Shown in pieces: positions 31,925 through 43,321 of a stretch of 64,000 nucleotides of DNA (its first letter is position 1; each line of letters opens with the position of its first letter). The position numbers and the translations under genes are program-made. The DNA is from Membranipora membranacea (Eukaryota > Bryozoa > Gymnolaemata > Cheilostomatida > Membraniporidae). The stretch lies in contig OU612071.1 in NCBI GenBank assembly GCA_914767715.1, forward strand, positions 24,239,681 through 24,303,680. The letters are read 5' to 3'. The notes under the pieces are model-generated. The model searched no databases. It worked only from the letters and a program-made list of their open reading frames with translations, and was not told where the DNA came from.

Positions 31925-33300
31925 GTTAGCGAGAGATGCTGGGTTGAAAGCGAAAGACGGGAAAACACTGAATGCTTCACAGGTATGTTTCAATTAGCCT
32001 ATTTTTGCCTATGATAGATGCAAGGACAAAACTTATATCAAATTTGATTAAGAATAAGTTAATGCCCATTTTCCTATTCAAATAGTTTGATATTTTATTT
32101 TGGTAATTTGTCAAAGACAGTATATGTAAACAAGCGGGCACTTAGTTAGTTTAATAGGTCTTTTGTCTGTATTTTTTTGGATAAGAAAGATCAAAACCAT
32201 CAGCGGGAAACCAGCAGACTAACCGTGCTTTGAATGAGTTGTCCGCTCCCAAATCGAATGAAGAGTGCTTACAACTTTAATCACAACGAATTAAATGCGC
32301 TATCATTGCAATGATTGACATATTCTTTAGATTTTTTCTTCCAATATTTAGAGTCCTGCCTCGGCTAGGCACACCAACGTTTGACCAAAGCTTCCCAGCC
32401 ACTTTTTCTTGAAGGGGACTTTTCAAATAAAATGTCTTAATATGTTCAAATGTTAATTATTGATTTTTCCTGATTTAAGGACTGCGCAAATACCAAAATC
32501 TTATTCTGCTCATACTGTGCAAGTCACTCAAAATTCATTGAAAAATGCCTATATACTATCGTATGTTAACTTCAATATCTATTATATTACAAAACATCTA
32601 TTATATTTTACCATCACTTTATTTTTTTCCACATCATAAGTGGTATCCATATTTACTATAATCTATCACCAAATTATTTACTATAGGACTTATTTTTACT
32701 CCAAAAGAGAGCTTTCAGGTTGATATGTAATATAATATTATAAATATTAAAACATAGTGAATAAGCAGTCGTAAAATAAAACTCACTGTGTTGACCAATC
32801 AAAGGCCTTGATCGCTGCCAAAAAAACCAACAAAAAGCGCTATCAAATTGGTCTCTGAATCAGATCAGATAATATCAGATATCGACAAACACTCAATTCA
32901 CCATGAATACTGCAAGAAGATGAGTCGCTAAAGTTAAAGTTATTTTTCTTAGCAGAAAGAAAGAAATTGACACACCGAAAGGACCGGCGACAAGGCAATT
33001 TGGCGTTGTAGTACACGCCAATGGGTACATCAAAATGGAGTTAACCAACGTAAATAAACAACTGGACACCTCTTAAAATTTATTTATTATCCAATTACAA
33101 CGCTGAAGGGCAACACATGAGGCTCCACAGTAAAACAGTGATCTCCAGATCTTATCCTGTTCAATTGACTGTACCGCCGACCGGCGAGGAGGTACCAGAA
33201 ACAGGCAATGGATTATTTTCGATGATAACCTCAAGTGCTTACGAAACAAAACACATCGACAGAAAATATTCAGCTATGGGGAAAATCTTAACTGTAAGTA
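31925..33300 (+). repeat. Repeat family R2, copy 2
   Basis: Second copy of the 20692-21600 block, with an extra insertion of about 60 bp near 32115-32200 and a longer AT-rich middle. Here the exon border is clearer (GTTATTTTTCTTAG before KKEIDTPKGPATRQFGVVVHA). A later frame (33117-33290) reads KTVISRSYPVQLTVPPTGEE and ends near a donor (CTTAACT|GTAAGT). Confidence 0.7.
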
Positions 33301-34650
33301 ACTTAAAAAAACTTCAGTCGATTGATTGTTTGTATTTCTATCACATACTGTAAAAGTTGTAACAAGTTGTTAAAAAATAATAAATTGCCTTGCATGCTAA
33401 AATAGGGTAAGCAATGGTGTTTTTAATATAGGTACACATAAATGTCTCACAGAGCAGTTTTTTCCCAAAGCAGTGCCCTCACCAAGGCTTTGGAGGATAT
33501 CCCTAACAGAAAAAAATATTTCAGTCTCGGTACAGTTTCCCATATTTTTACGTCTCGTTTCGTCAGGTACAAGTGCAATTTTGTCAAAATTTTGACTAAT
33601 TTGGGAGTGAGATAATTAAAAATTGCCAACTGGCACGCCATTTTTTTCATCAATATTGGTCAGAACCAGGTTAGTGCGGGCAAAGCATTGTCAACACTGA
33701 TGGTCTAGCTATCACTATGTGAATTTGAAAGCAGTTTTTGTCAAGTCGAATCAAACACCGAACATTATTGTTGCTATGGCTGCATGATATAAGGGTAGTC
33801 TCTATGTATTAACTGCATTTCTGCTACATGAACTTGCAATGTCTTTTTATATGGACAATAGTGACAATAGGTTTTGACATGTTTTGGAAACTCAGTGTCG
33901 CGCTATGACTTTACATCATGGCATAACGTCAAATTTGACTTTAGACTTCTTTTATCATATGGATTAAGAAACCCCAAGCAACATTTTGGCGAGGCATTAA
34001 CTTACAAATTGTGATGATAAACAATTTGTGATACTTAAAAATCAGTTGGTTTTTGAGTAATACGTCCGACTCAGGCAACGTGCAATTTGCAGCACCATAT
34101 CTAAAAGTACAACATCTTAAAAACAAGTACACTAAAATAGGTTGCACATTGACACAGCTTACCGTTGCCCAAATACCGTGTTAGCCATTCCTATGCACTA
34201 ATGGCTAACACTGGTGTAAGCCATTAGTGCATAGGAAGTCAGCAACTGAAAAATTACCATGACCTATTTGAGCGTGGCGAGTCTGTATTTTTTCATTACA
34301 GCTTAAATGATTGCGGTCGGGTGTTGTGTTTTAATTCTCAAAGCTCTTGAGATTTTGTTGCTATATCTGACATCTCATGACTGGCTCGAACACTTACTTG
34401 GCCGTTGAATGAGATGTTCATTGTAGTATTCAGCTTTTTTGATGAGCTTTGAATAAACATCTTTGTATACATTGTGTCGCATGTTTGGTCATGTTGTCAG
34501 ATTAGATGTATTTGTTTACATTATATTTATTTGTATGTATTGGTTACAGTACCTTTACTCTCAAAACAGACTGTTGTGTATGGATGCTAATTAATATAAT
34601 GCATTTTATTCATGCTGCTTTTTCATTATGTATATCTCTTGTTTTCAAGT
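33301..34650. other. Unassigned stretch containing a strong hairpin
   Basis: No gene is recognised. Short ORFs at 33447-33653 and 33941-34147 (minus) lack motifs. The inverted repeat at 34179-34237 is listed separately. Confidence 0.25.
34179..34237. repeat. Overlapping perfect inverted repeats
   Basis: Arms 34188-34206 and 34219-34237 are perfect 19-bp reverse complements around a 12-nt loop. A second perfect 12-bp pair, GTGTTAGCCATT (34179-34190) and AATGGCTAACAC (34200-34211), uses overlapping bases, so the two hairpins exclude each other. Confidence 0.9.
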
Positions 34651-34654
34651 GAAA

Positions 34655-34782
34655 GGCTCTCAACTGAGACTTCCTACATGGAGGTTCAGATGTATAAGCA
34701 AAACTGGAAAGCCAACACAAAGGATTTGTCAATCCAGGAGATTGTGGAAAAGTTCTCAATCCTCACTCGCCAGCAAATAGAG
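34655..34782 (+). other. Exon-like segment, unknown helical protein
   Basis: The open frame encodes LSTETSYMEVQMYKQNW and LSIQEIVEKFSILTRQQIE and ends at a donor (ATAGAG|GTATGG). It has strongly amphipathic character and no stop, but no family is recognised. Confidence 0.35.
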
Positions 34783-35122
34783 GTATGGGTATGTATATTC
34801 ATTAATATCCGATACATATGTGAAGAAATTGTTCGTGGCCTGACATCAGAACAAGTTCTCAAACAGATCACACGCAACTCAGACCAGTAATATTGTTTGT
34901 CTAATGCCAGTGTTGTCATCCATCATGGGAGTTGGCTTCACATGTGACAAGTTTTGTGGTAAAAGTTAAAAAAATAAACATTTTATGTGGTATAAACGGA
35001 GCATTTTTTTTAGTTAAACACTTAGCGATATGTGATCTTTGTGAATATGTCAAATGGCTGACGATGATAATGCTTTACTTCTGAAAATGCCAAACGTCCG
35101 CAAGAAGGAAACCCTTTGAGCG

Positions 35123-35392
35123 TTGATCAAATCATGTCCGTATGGAAGTGTATTGTCGGAAGGACCGGTCAAAGAGATACTGTTGGCAGCCGCAGCTCAA
35201 ACATTCACCTATCTAGCTGCACTGTTTCTCACAGTACTCATGGTTGTATCAGGCCTCATGGGTATATCAGTATGCAGGACACACAGGGAGGATATAGACA
35301 TGGAGGAAGACAACATCCTCTGGACCTGCCTCTCCAATCCTCCTGGTAAGTTAATACCAATACTAATGTCAACCTTCTTATCTTGTAGGTAA
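35123..35392 (+). other. Small membrane-protein exon, copy 1
   Basis: The frame encodes about 60 residues before a donor (CCTCCTG|GTAAGT, 35346), with a single hydrophobic segment (YLAALFLTVLMVVSGLMGIS), then CRT and an acidic tail ending ILWTCLSNPP. The same order occurs at 37255: QTV, AALLLPILTVILGIIGFSQ, CRT, ILW, P. An upstream ATG at 35054 (MADDDNALLLKM) precedes it but is separated by a stop. The likely role is a small membrane protein encoded by a repeated element; function unknown. Confidence 0.4.
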
Positions 35393-35728
35393 GCTGTGCT
35401 ATGTTTTGGAGTAAACAATGCATGTCATTAGTGCCGTACGAAGTTCTAGCACTGAGAAGATGAGAAGAGATAATTTAGGCTAGTATTCTGAAAAAATAAA
35501 TACTACCATAGCTAAATGTCAAATATACGCTGTTTACGTACAGATTTGTGAAGCGAAAATTAGAACTCGATATAGAATGAACCTGTTTCTCTAACTGTCT
35601 GCTTATTTATTTATATCTATCACTGTATAATCAGTTGTTGCTCATTATGATTCCAGATTCTGAGTAAAGTGTTGCTTCAAAGTGTATCGTAACTGCACTT
35701 AAATCTGTTCGTGACAACCTGAAGTTGA

Positions 35729-35794
35729 TGACGTCAGCCAATGAATCGCTGGATTCCCAAACAGTATTGACAACAGATAGTGGTGGCCTATAAA
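35729..35794 (+). promoter_or_regulatory. CRE, CCAAT and TATA cluster
   Basis: TGACGTCA (35729-35736, a full CRE palindrome), CCAAT (35738-35742) and TATAAA (35789-35794) occur in order with pol II-like spacing. The R3 exon copy starts about 130 bp further on. No transcript start can be proven from sequence. Confidence 0.4.
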
Positions 35795-35898
35795 GCTTGA
35801 ATGAGTATATAACAACGGTCATATCGCGATACAATCAATTTTACTTCTCATTCAAATATTTCATTGGCTGATTTCAAGATTGCGACAGAGTCTATTTC

Positions 35899-36185
35899 AA
35901 AAGTTAACTGATTTTTCAGGTTTGGTCAAAAGCAATGACCGGAGACTGTAGGCCATGGAGAGCAGCACCTCACAAACTAAGCCGGCTATGTTTAACGTCT
36001 ACCTTCTTAACACATTGGAAAAATGGCTGCATTTGATAGGAAAAATCAAAAAGAAACAAAATTTGCAATTACTTGAGAAGGTTCAAAGATAGATGCAAAA
36101 TCATACCATAAAATAAGCTTAATTAGCAGAGAAGTGAAATAAATATGGCAAAAACTGATGGTAGTCATTGATGGATACTGTCTCT
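35899..36185 (+). repeat. Repeat family R3, copy 2
   Basis: Matches 19941-20160 with an insertion of about 90 bp in the middle (35995-36085). The exon frame contains a stop (TAG in GACTGTAGGCC), so this copy is inactive. Confidence 0.6.
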
Positions 36186-37254
36186 TTTATTAATAAATTT
36201 GCATAGCACCATCAACCACTTGGCCCCAAAAATGATCCATTTTGGTCATCGGGTTATGAGGACTAGGTAAGAATATCAACTTCTAATCTCTCAATCTACA
36301 ACTAGTCCAGATTCTAAGCATAAAAACTGACCAGGCAAGAATTTAAAAAGCTTGAAAGTTTCCTCAAGATACGAAAGTCACCATCATTGCGCATATCTGT
36401 TCTACTCATTGAATGGTTATGCTGGCGGCCATTCACGGGGAGGAGAGTATGAGCCTTGCAGTAAGATATCCTAAACACTAAAGAGGGGAGGCAACAATTA
36501 GGAAGGTTCCATCATCATGCTCTTATGGTATGAATATGTTCCAGAATTATTTAATAATTTGTAAATCAATAACAGTTGAAACCCACACATGTATGGGACA
36601 CTTCCCAATATTATAGGTACCTATAATAACAGGTATTATCAGGTTTTCTATATTTTTATGTTACTCACTTAATAATAAATAATTGAGAGCTTCAAAGTTT
36701 GTTTATCTATTATGTTTTGGAGTTTTCTTTTAACGTTTTTTATATCTACCATTACAGTATAGTTCATGGAAAACATGTAGAGAGAATCGGATGGTCTATT
36801 ATAAAATACACGATATGCTCTCTGCTCTTTCAGGTTATCTAGAAGAGTTGTTAGAGGTTGCAATGGCGAAATAATTAGCAGCTCCAGAAGAGATCTCAGC
36901 TCCACTGTCTTTGCTTTATCCTAAGCCAGATAATCCTGATACGCTGAAATGAGCTTATGTTAGCCGGTTTAGCCTCGTGTGAAGTTTTTTTTTCATTCTA
37001 GTACACAGTGTGCCATTACGAGAAATACTATCAATCATTCATCATACTCTAGATAGCCATTTCTTCTGTTAGCAGGATTAACTCGTCTTGTGTCTTTTCC
37101 AATGACACGTAAAACATTGCATCTTGCTTCATGGTCAAAGTCGAGAAATGTGTTTGTTCGATTTTCACAACCATAGTCTTCACAACCCGACACCATCAGT
37201 CAAATGAACAGGAGGAGGCTGAAGCTGGAAAGGTAGAGGAATATATATCAGAAG
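36186..37254. other. Unassigned stretch
   Basis: No recognised gene. A minus-strand ORF at 36669-36905 lacks motifs. Confidence 0.2.
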
Positions 37255-37440
37255 GTGACGGCTGCCAAACAAACAGTTCACCATGTGGCAGCTCTGCTCT
37301 TGCCTATACTGACAGTCATATTAGGGATAATTGGTTTCAGCCAGTGCCGGACAAACAAAGAGCGAATCAACTTTATAGAACTGATTATTCTGTGGAAAAA
37401 TTGTGGCTTCCCCTCCTGGTACGTAGAAACCTTTTCAGGC
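37255..37440 (+). other. Small membrane-protein exon, copy 2
   Basis: Homologue of 35123-35345 with hydrophobic segment AALLLPILTVILGIIGFSQ followed by CRT and ELIILWKNCGFPSW. The acceptor-like AG and the donor-like GGTACG around it are weaker than in copy 1. Two diverged copies about 2.1 kb apart that conserve a transmembrane design argue that the exon once encoded a real peptide. Confidence 0.4.
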
Positions 37441-37569
37441 ATTTTAATTGGAGTATATTTTACTAACAAACAATTAAAAATGGTTCATGCTTCGAGATAC
37501 TACGCCACACTGACCTAACATGGTTCAACCTTTGATTTTAGAAGTTAACTTCAGGCATTCACACAAGAT

Positions 37570-38480
37570 TTCTTTGGCTACATGATTTAATGCTGTCTTG
37601 ATCAATGATTATTATATATTATTACTATTATATTATTTTAAATCATTAGGGGTTTGAGACCTTTCAAAGATTAATTGTCAGCATAACAGGCAGAAACTTC
37701 TAAAATCTGTCATCACGATGTCACAATTTGGAGTGATTTCACAACTAGTTTAATACTTCTCCAGTGAAAAGAAAAAGTCTCTTGCGTGCACAATACTCTA
37801 GCACTCCGAAAAGTAAAAACTCCTCTGAAATTTGGAACTGAGGTAGATGCGGATGTGGCAGAAACACAAAAAAAAACTTATCTATTGCTGCATTAAATGT
37901 AATCAGCCCTAATGACACAATCACAACCCAAAACCTGGCATACAGGCTCATGGAAAACGATGGAAAATATTTGAGGCTAATTGATGAGATTGAGAGGCTC
38001 TTCGAAAGTTTAGAGAGGAAAAGTAGGTGAGTGAAGCTTGTTACACAGAGTAATCTGCTGACTAAATTATGGTCAAAAATAGTGAAAAATATTCCATAGC
38101 GCACCCGTTTCTTATCTCTTCAGTTTTCCCGGTGAAGTTGTCATATAATAATTATTTGGAATTCAATTCCCATACCGTATAAGACCTTTTGAACAAAGAG
38201 CAGCTTTTTCGATCACATCACAGGCCTTTCTGATATTTTATATTCAAAAGGACTAGGATTTAATGTCTCTTATAAAAGCGGCCACTACTGTTTCAGGTAA
38301 ATCACCAAGATAAAAGTGTTTACTTATATTACTTACATATTATTTGGGGTCTCATGGGACTATGGTACACATATTGATGAGCATAGTTGCGAGGCTCATG
38401 AGTTATTGATAGCCTGATTGTCCACTATTTTTTTCCTGTTTTCCAGCTATTCTAGGCCACATACAACCGGAGCTACTGGG
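37570..38480 (+). repeat. Repeat family R4, copy 2
   Basis: Second copy of 27325-28275. The exon frame SPNDTITTQNLAYRLMENDG continues through YLRLIDEIERLFESLERKS to a donor (AGTAG|GTGAGT), where copy 1 is truncated by a stop. The 5' part is out of frame at a nine-A run (37868-37876). Confidence 0.65.
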
Positions 38481-38690
38481 TCACACTAACCACAAGGAAA
38501 AAGACCTACTTTACAAGATATTTGAGAGATCACTCGGGAGGAGAACGACCCGGCCAAACTTTTTTATAAAAGTCCACAAATGGCATCATACAAATTCGGA
38601 GGTGATTGGCATAGAAGTAATCAATGTTTGCTATATTCTCTGTTCAACTCTAGCAGTGACGTCTCTCAGTTGTTATTTGATTAAGGGCTA
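38456..38690 (+). other. Exon-like segment with C-terminal hydrophobic helix
   Basis: After an acceptor (TGTTTTCCAG) the frame encodes about 77 residues: ILGHIQPELLGHTNHKEKD, a basic middle (SLGRRTTRPNFFIKVHK), and a hydrophobic end (INVCYILCSTLAVTSLSCYL) before a stop. A tail-anchored membrane peptide is possible. The matching place in R4 copy 1 (28250) reads YTTGAIGEYHAQL and diverges. Confidence 0.3.
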
Positions 38691-38736
38691 AATGCACAGG
38701 ATCTGACATTACATTTGTGTGCACTATGTTTGAAAA

Positions 38737-38910
38737 ATGGCGGTTGACAAACTCTCATGGGAAAATTTAATCATAGCCACCATTTGCTCGAATGCTTGTT
38801 GGTCCTTGGTCGGTCTCGTGCTGGGTGGCTGTTCTCCCCTTGGTTGTACATACCCTCGAAAATTAGATTTTGACACTTGTAGCTTTTCTAAATTTAGCAT
38901 TATGTATTGA
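38737..38910 (+). CDS. Small ORF, 57 residues, predicted membrane segment
   Basis: An ATG in good context (AAAATGG) starts MAVDKLSWENLIIATICSN, followed by a hydrophobic stretch (CWSLVGLVLGGC) and a Cys-containing tail. It is unrecognised and unsupported by homology. It lies among other small membrane-type frames, so it may belong to the same mobile unit. Confidence 0.25.
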   Translation: MAVDKLSWENLIIATICSNACWSLVGLVLGGCSPLGCTYPRKLDFDTCSFSKFSIMY

Positions 38911-39042
38911 ATGTGAATGTGTATAACCTATCCATCCATATTGTGGTTGTGGCTAATATGTTCCCTTCAAAAAGTAGCGAGATAATATGGAAAATGTCAT
39001 AATTATATCAAAATATTTTAGACTGTGACATACACACTGACA

Positions 39043-39219
39043 ATGGAGGCTGAATGGAGATATGCTTCAGACTAGGATTGGAATGAGGACCCGTATGAAG
39101 AGATTACCAGGAGAAGGCAGACCGACCTTCTCGGATTGATAGGAAAGTCAGCGGCGTATGTTTTCGGGTTGAGATCTATATCGTATGGCTCATGGTCAAT
39201 TACACTTGGTGCCATTTGA
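39043..39219 (+). pseudogene. Small acidic ORF with one internal stop
   Basis: The frame begins MEAEWRYASD, has TAG at 39073, then continues DWNEDPYEEITRRRQTDLLG to a stop at 39217. The composition looks coding across the stop. Family unknown. Confidence 0.25.
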
Positions 39220-39792
39220 ACAGACATTTTGTAGCATTGATGTGTGCATGATCGCGTGGATGTTTCTGTCAATTCTTGTGGGTTTTGCAGCGCTTGAGTT
39301 CTGATTCTACTTAGATTTTAAATTATTGGATATAAATTGCAAAAGTAGTTTTGTTCGGGACAAGTGTTCATATACCATCAAAGTGAGCAGACCTTCATGA
39401 AAACAGGTTTAGTGAAGTTTCTTTCTCAAGTTCTAAACGTGTTACACACTGGCGCAGTGGAGACAACAATAAAATATGGCAGCAAATACATTTCAAGTCT
39501 AAGACCTAAATAAACAAAAAAAATTCAGTGTTGGTCTGCCTGATTCAACTCCACAAGACAGTGATAACATCAACAACAGCTGACTATGTTATACGCAATT
39601 GAATATATCGATCGTTACCGGGTCAGGTTCTTTGGCTTGTCATGGTTCTCCAGTGAGCTAAGAACGCAGTTGATATTCCAGTGGAGCCTGCCAATGGGCA
39701 TTATGTGGAGGAGTGCGCAGTAAATAGTCAATAGCCATTATGGATGAAATAAACAAGGATACATGGCAGCTGATGGGGATGACATGAGTTGA

Positions 39793-40543
39793 ATAAAAGG
39801 TGAGATAATCTCGTTTAATATTCCAATCAGATTCGACACCAAATATCAATCAATATGGTTCTGGCTTAGGACATTCAGATCATCAACTGGCATGCCATGG
39901 CAGGAAAACTATGCCTGGATTAAAGAGTCTCTACCAGGTTAGATATCGACTTACATTGGCCAAAGTACAACTGGGCCGACTCCTGCAAAATACAAACACA
40001 TCACAAGAGAAGAGTTCCTTACAGCTACCTGTGTGACCATGCTAGATGCAAGCGAGGCGAGAGCTGCCAAGGTCGGATTACAGTGATAGTGTTGGCCACA
40101 GAGACTGCCCCAACTAGGAAAGTCACTCCATGCATCAGTATAGAAGCTGTGGGACAAGGCTGGCCTGTGGATAACTATGGTTACATGGTCTCATGTATCA
40201 ACGAGAACTCTCTGCAGCCCCTCAAACTTGGAATTGTTGTCGGTCACAATTGTCAAACCTTTTACATGGTATCTGTTTATAGATGTCCAAGTATGAGGAG
40301 ATCCAAACCGAGAAGCCGAATCCTCCATCTTCTGAGAACAAACCTGTAGACAAGTGTCCACCTATGATCGTGTCCAAGCCGTCGACTACAGAGATACAAC
40401 ATACAGTTGTGCCGATACCTCCAGTGGCTAACCCTGAGGCTAGATCAGATCATGATGCTTTGTTCGTAATGATACTAAACCTGCTGTTGCTGTTGGGAAT
40501 GTCAGTGGAGAGGCTGGGGCTGATCATGCGGGTCAAATCAATG
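39793..40543 (+). pseudogene. N-terminal region of a Mutator/SWIM-type transposase, frameshifted
   Basis: Frame 1 (39793-39939) reads FDTKYQSIWFWLRTFRSS and MPWQENYAWIKESLP. A second frame (39939-40282) continues with a basic stretch, YLCDHARCKRGESCQGRITV and a beta-rich part. This order (FD...WL..F..S, then Cys/His cluster, then a C..RI.V strand) resembles the N-terminal zinc-type region of MULE-like and CARF-type proteins. A splice acceptor (TTTATAG) precedes an acid/Pro-rich exon (40283-40543) with a hydrophobic segment (FVMILNLLLLLGM). The two frames differ by an indel near 39935, so the copy is broken. Confidence 0.45.
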
Positions 40544-40859
40544 GTAAAATGTTGAAATTTTCTTGATAGGACAGAGTAGCTGCGGTCAAATCTTTGAGCA
40601 ATTTATTTCGCAGCCCAATGCTGTTAAGCTCAAAGTTATTTTTATGCATGTCATTACTTACAAGTGGTACACCAAAATCATCACAAACTAGGCCTTGAAA
40701 TTGGGACGATTGGTGTGACGCAATTTATTACCTGAAAGAGGATGCAAATCTAAACAAATCGATAGCTAATGTAGCTCCGATAAGGCCATTATACAAGCTA
40801 ACAGCAAAGTCTAGAATATAGATAATGGTCTAAGCATTGTGATGGCGACTTTTTTGAGC

Positions 40860-41745
40860 ACAAGGACACATATAATTTCACAGCTGACTAATCATATATA
40901 TATTTGAAACTCAACTCTGATCCTTTTACTTATTAGTAACCAGCAGTGCCCTGGTATATAATCGCAGTCTCTTGTACTGAGCAAATGATATAGGTCTCAC
41001 TACTTCATTAATCAGTGTAAAAAAAACTCTAAACATCCCGCCTGCTGGGGAGTGTCATGATCAGCTGGGAACAGAAACACATAAAATAAGGCAAGTGAGA
41101 TCAAGACTGCAGAACTCAACAAAAACTGCAATCACTGAGATGAACAGCAACAAAACGGAAAAATACAACAGTGTGAGTGTAGAACTGGTGTTATGATGAT
41201 GGTGGCGTCAAAATGACTTATGATTAGAGGATATGGATCAATCTCCAGGATTTGCTGTGGCTCAAAATGGTGATATCAAACCGATGTGTAATATTAATGA
41301 TTAACGTCCATGCCGTACCGAGCTTCCTTGCAGAAAAAAGCATTTGTTGATCATCAACATGAACCGAGATGAGAAAAATTGATAAAAAAATTATTAGTCA
41401 GATAGAATAGCTTCACTCTCACAGCAGAGATATGCAGGTGTGAAAAAACAGTGAGCCGAACAAAAAAACAGGATTTAATTGATGCAGAGAAAAAAAAGAT
41501 ACCAAAGATCTAGGAGAATGATGGAGGCCTACCTGCTCAAAAGGGGAAACCTTGAGAGTCGCACCTTGTGGCACATTGGTGCGAGCTTAAAAAAAGAAAC
41601 TCAAGACTATTGTCTTCATTCTTAGAAATGCTTTTTAAAACCAACACTATAGGGTCATCCTACACTATTAAATGAGGGGATAACCCTAAGCGAACCTGAT
41701 TTTGCTTTGGAGCAAAGAAAAGCTGCTGCTGCGTGTCAGCGAAAT
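40860..41745 (+). repeat. Repeat R5+R1, copy 3, about 0.9 kb
   Basis: Collinear with 44540-45500. Shared parts: a TATATAA box (40955-40961) followed by TCTTGTACTGA, CCCGCCTRCT, the R1 core (41097-41470), GGGGAAACCYTGA and CACTATTAAATGAG. The open frame near 41697-41805 (LEQRKAAAACQRNVHFFNL) is not kept in the other copy. Confidence 0.75.
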
Positions 41746-42338
41746 GTGCACTTTTTTAACTTATCAGAGCTGGAGAAGACAGAATACAGATTTTGGACCT
41801 CCTGTATTTCCTGATGAGGCTCTGGTAAGTTGCTGTGTCAATTCCCTCTGCTGGCTGAACAAGTTAGCAATGTTGGATATCCGTTAATAACCCATTCATT
41901 CATCATGTTAGATTTCATGTGGTATGTCCTCATAAGAGAAACAACCAAAATTTGTTGCGAGCTAGGCGTAGATTTCTTTCTGGCCAATTAGGTGCTGAGC
42001 AAGTTGTTTCCTATGTTGGAGAAACCCAATCATTGATTTTTAGTACAGTTTTCGAAGCCTGACAGCAATAATAAGTTACTAATTAATAAATAAACATAAT
42101 ATATATATACATAATTTTTCTATCAATGTACGGATACACATTATTATCATTTTCTTACACAGGTTTGGAGCTTTCTAAACTCGTGCGTAGAGTGGGAGTT
42201 CGTGTCAACAATGTGTAACCTGTAGACATCATTGCGTTGGGCGTCATATTTAGCTTTCATGTCTGGTATAGGACATCACTTACAGTCCTAAGGTGAGCTA
42301 ATTGCAATTCAAGACTTTTTCTATTTCGCCAACTTAAG

Positions 42339-42707
42339 GTGCTAGTTAAGCAGCAGTACCCAGTACTTGATGATGATGAGATTATTTACTGCATTGAAAA
42401 TGTGGAAATTGAGGGTGCTAAGCACAAGAAAACCATGTCCTCGCATGGAAGTTGAGTGGAGGGTACCTGGAATTACCAGAGTTTGTAAAAATCCTCAAGA
42501 TATTAGAACTACGATCGCAGTGGGTTATATTTGGAAAACTTTTAGAGACCTGATCTTTCGATTATTCCCTTCTCGCCTTTGAACTCACCGAGCCTAAATC
42601 TCACTACAAGCTGATAGTACCAGGCTCTGAATCTGACTGTAATGCTCCATCAATATACCCTGTCGGGAGACACTGTGATTCCACTATGTTTCAAATTGAC
42701 AGCCCAT
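42339..42707 (+). pseudogene. Frameshifted exon of an unknown mobile-element protein
   Basis: Three frames in succession look coding: YPVLDDDEIIYCIENVEIE, then LSGGYLELPEFVKILKILE, then LLAFELTEPKSHYKLIVPG and CNAPSIYPVGRHCD. The last ends at a donor (CCCAT|GTAAGC). At least two indels or one stop bypass are needed, so it is dead. An (ACTGTT)n microsatellite follows at 42770-42795. The family was not recognised. Confidence 0.35.
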
Positions 42708-43321
42708 GTAAGCAGTCAAGTACAATAATATTGTTTTCTATTTCACGGATCGTTACCATGGCTATCTTTACTGTTACTGTTACTGTTACTGTTACAAAGA
42801 TACATTATGATGAATTTACAACAAAGAATGGTTTTGTGCTCAATGCTTACATTCAGTCATTTGGGGAGGCTTTAACAACCACTCCATCTACTACGTAAGT
42901 ATATTCTGGTTTTAAAAATTAGTTATTCAGTTTCTCGAGTATTATCAAATTTGATAAAACTTAATGTTCAGAGAGTAAGTCCAATTATATACAATTATAT
43001 ACCATAAATGATAATACACTTTGATCTTGCCCAGTAGACAATAATAGTTTGATAATAACTTTAATATTTCATTCTTCAGGCGACTGATAGCTCTGTGAAC
43101 AGTGCTCTTACCAAGGAGAGCGAGAAAGGAACCAAGCAATAGATATCCTGTCTGATGCGCGCACGGGACATGGAAAAACACTAGACAAACGGACATTATA
43201 TGTACGGGAAATAAAACCAAAAAGGTTGTCGCTTCAAGACTGTAACATCTGAGAAGGACCGTGTAGCCCAGAGACACGAGAAACTAGGAACAGTTAGCAT
43301 TATAACACGCTAAAAGTATAT

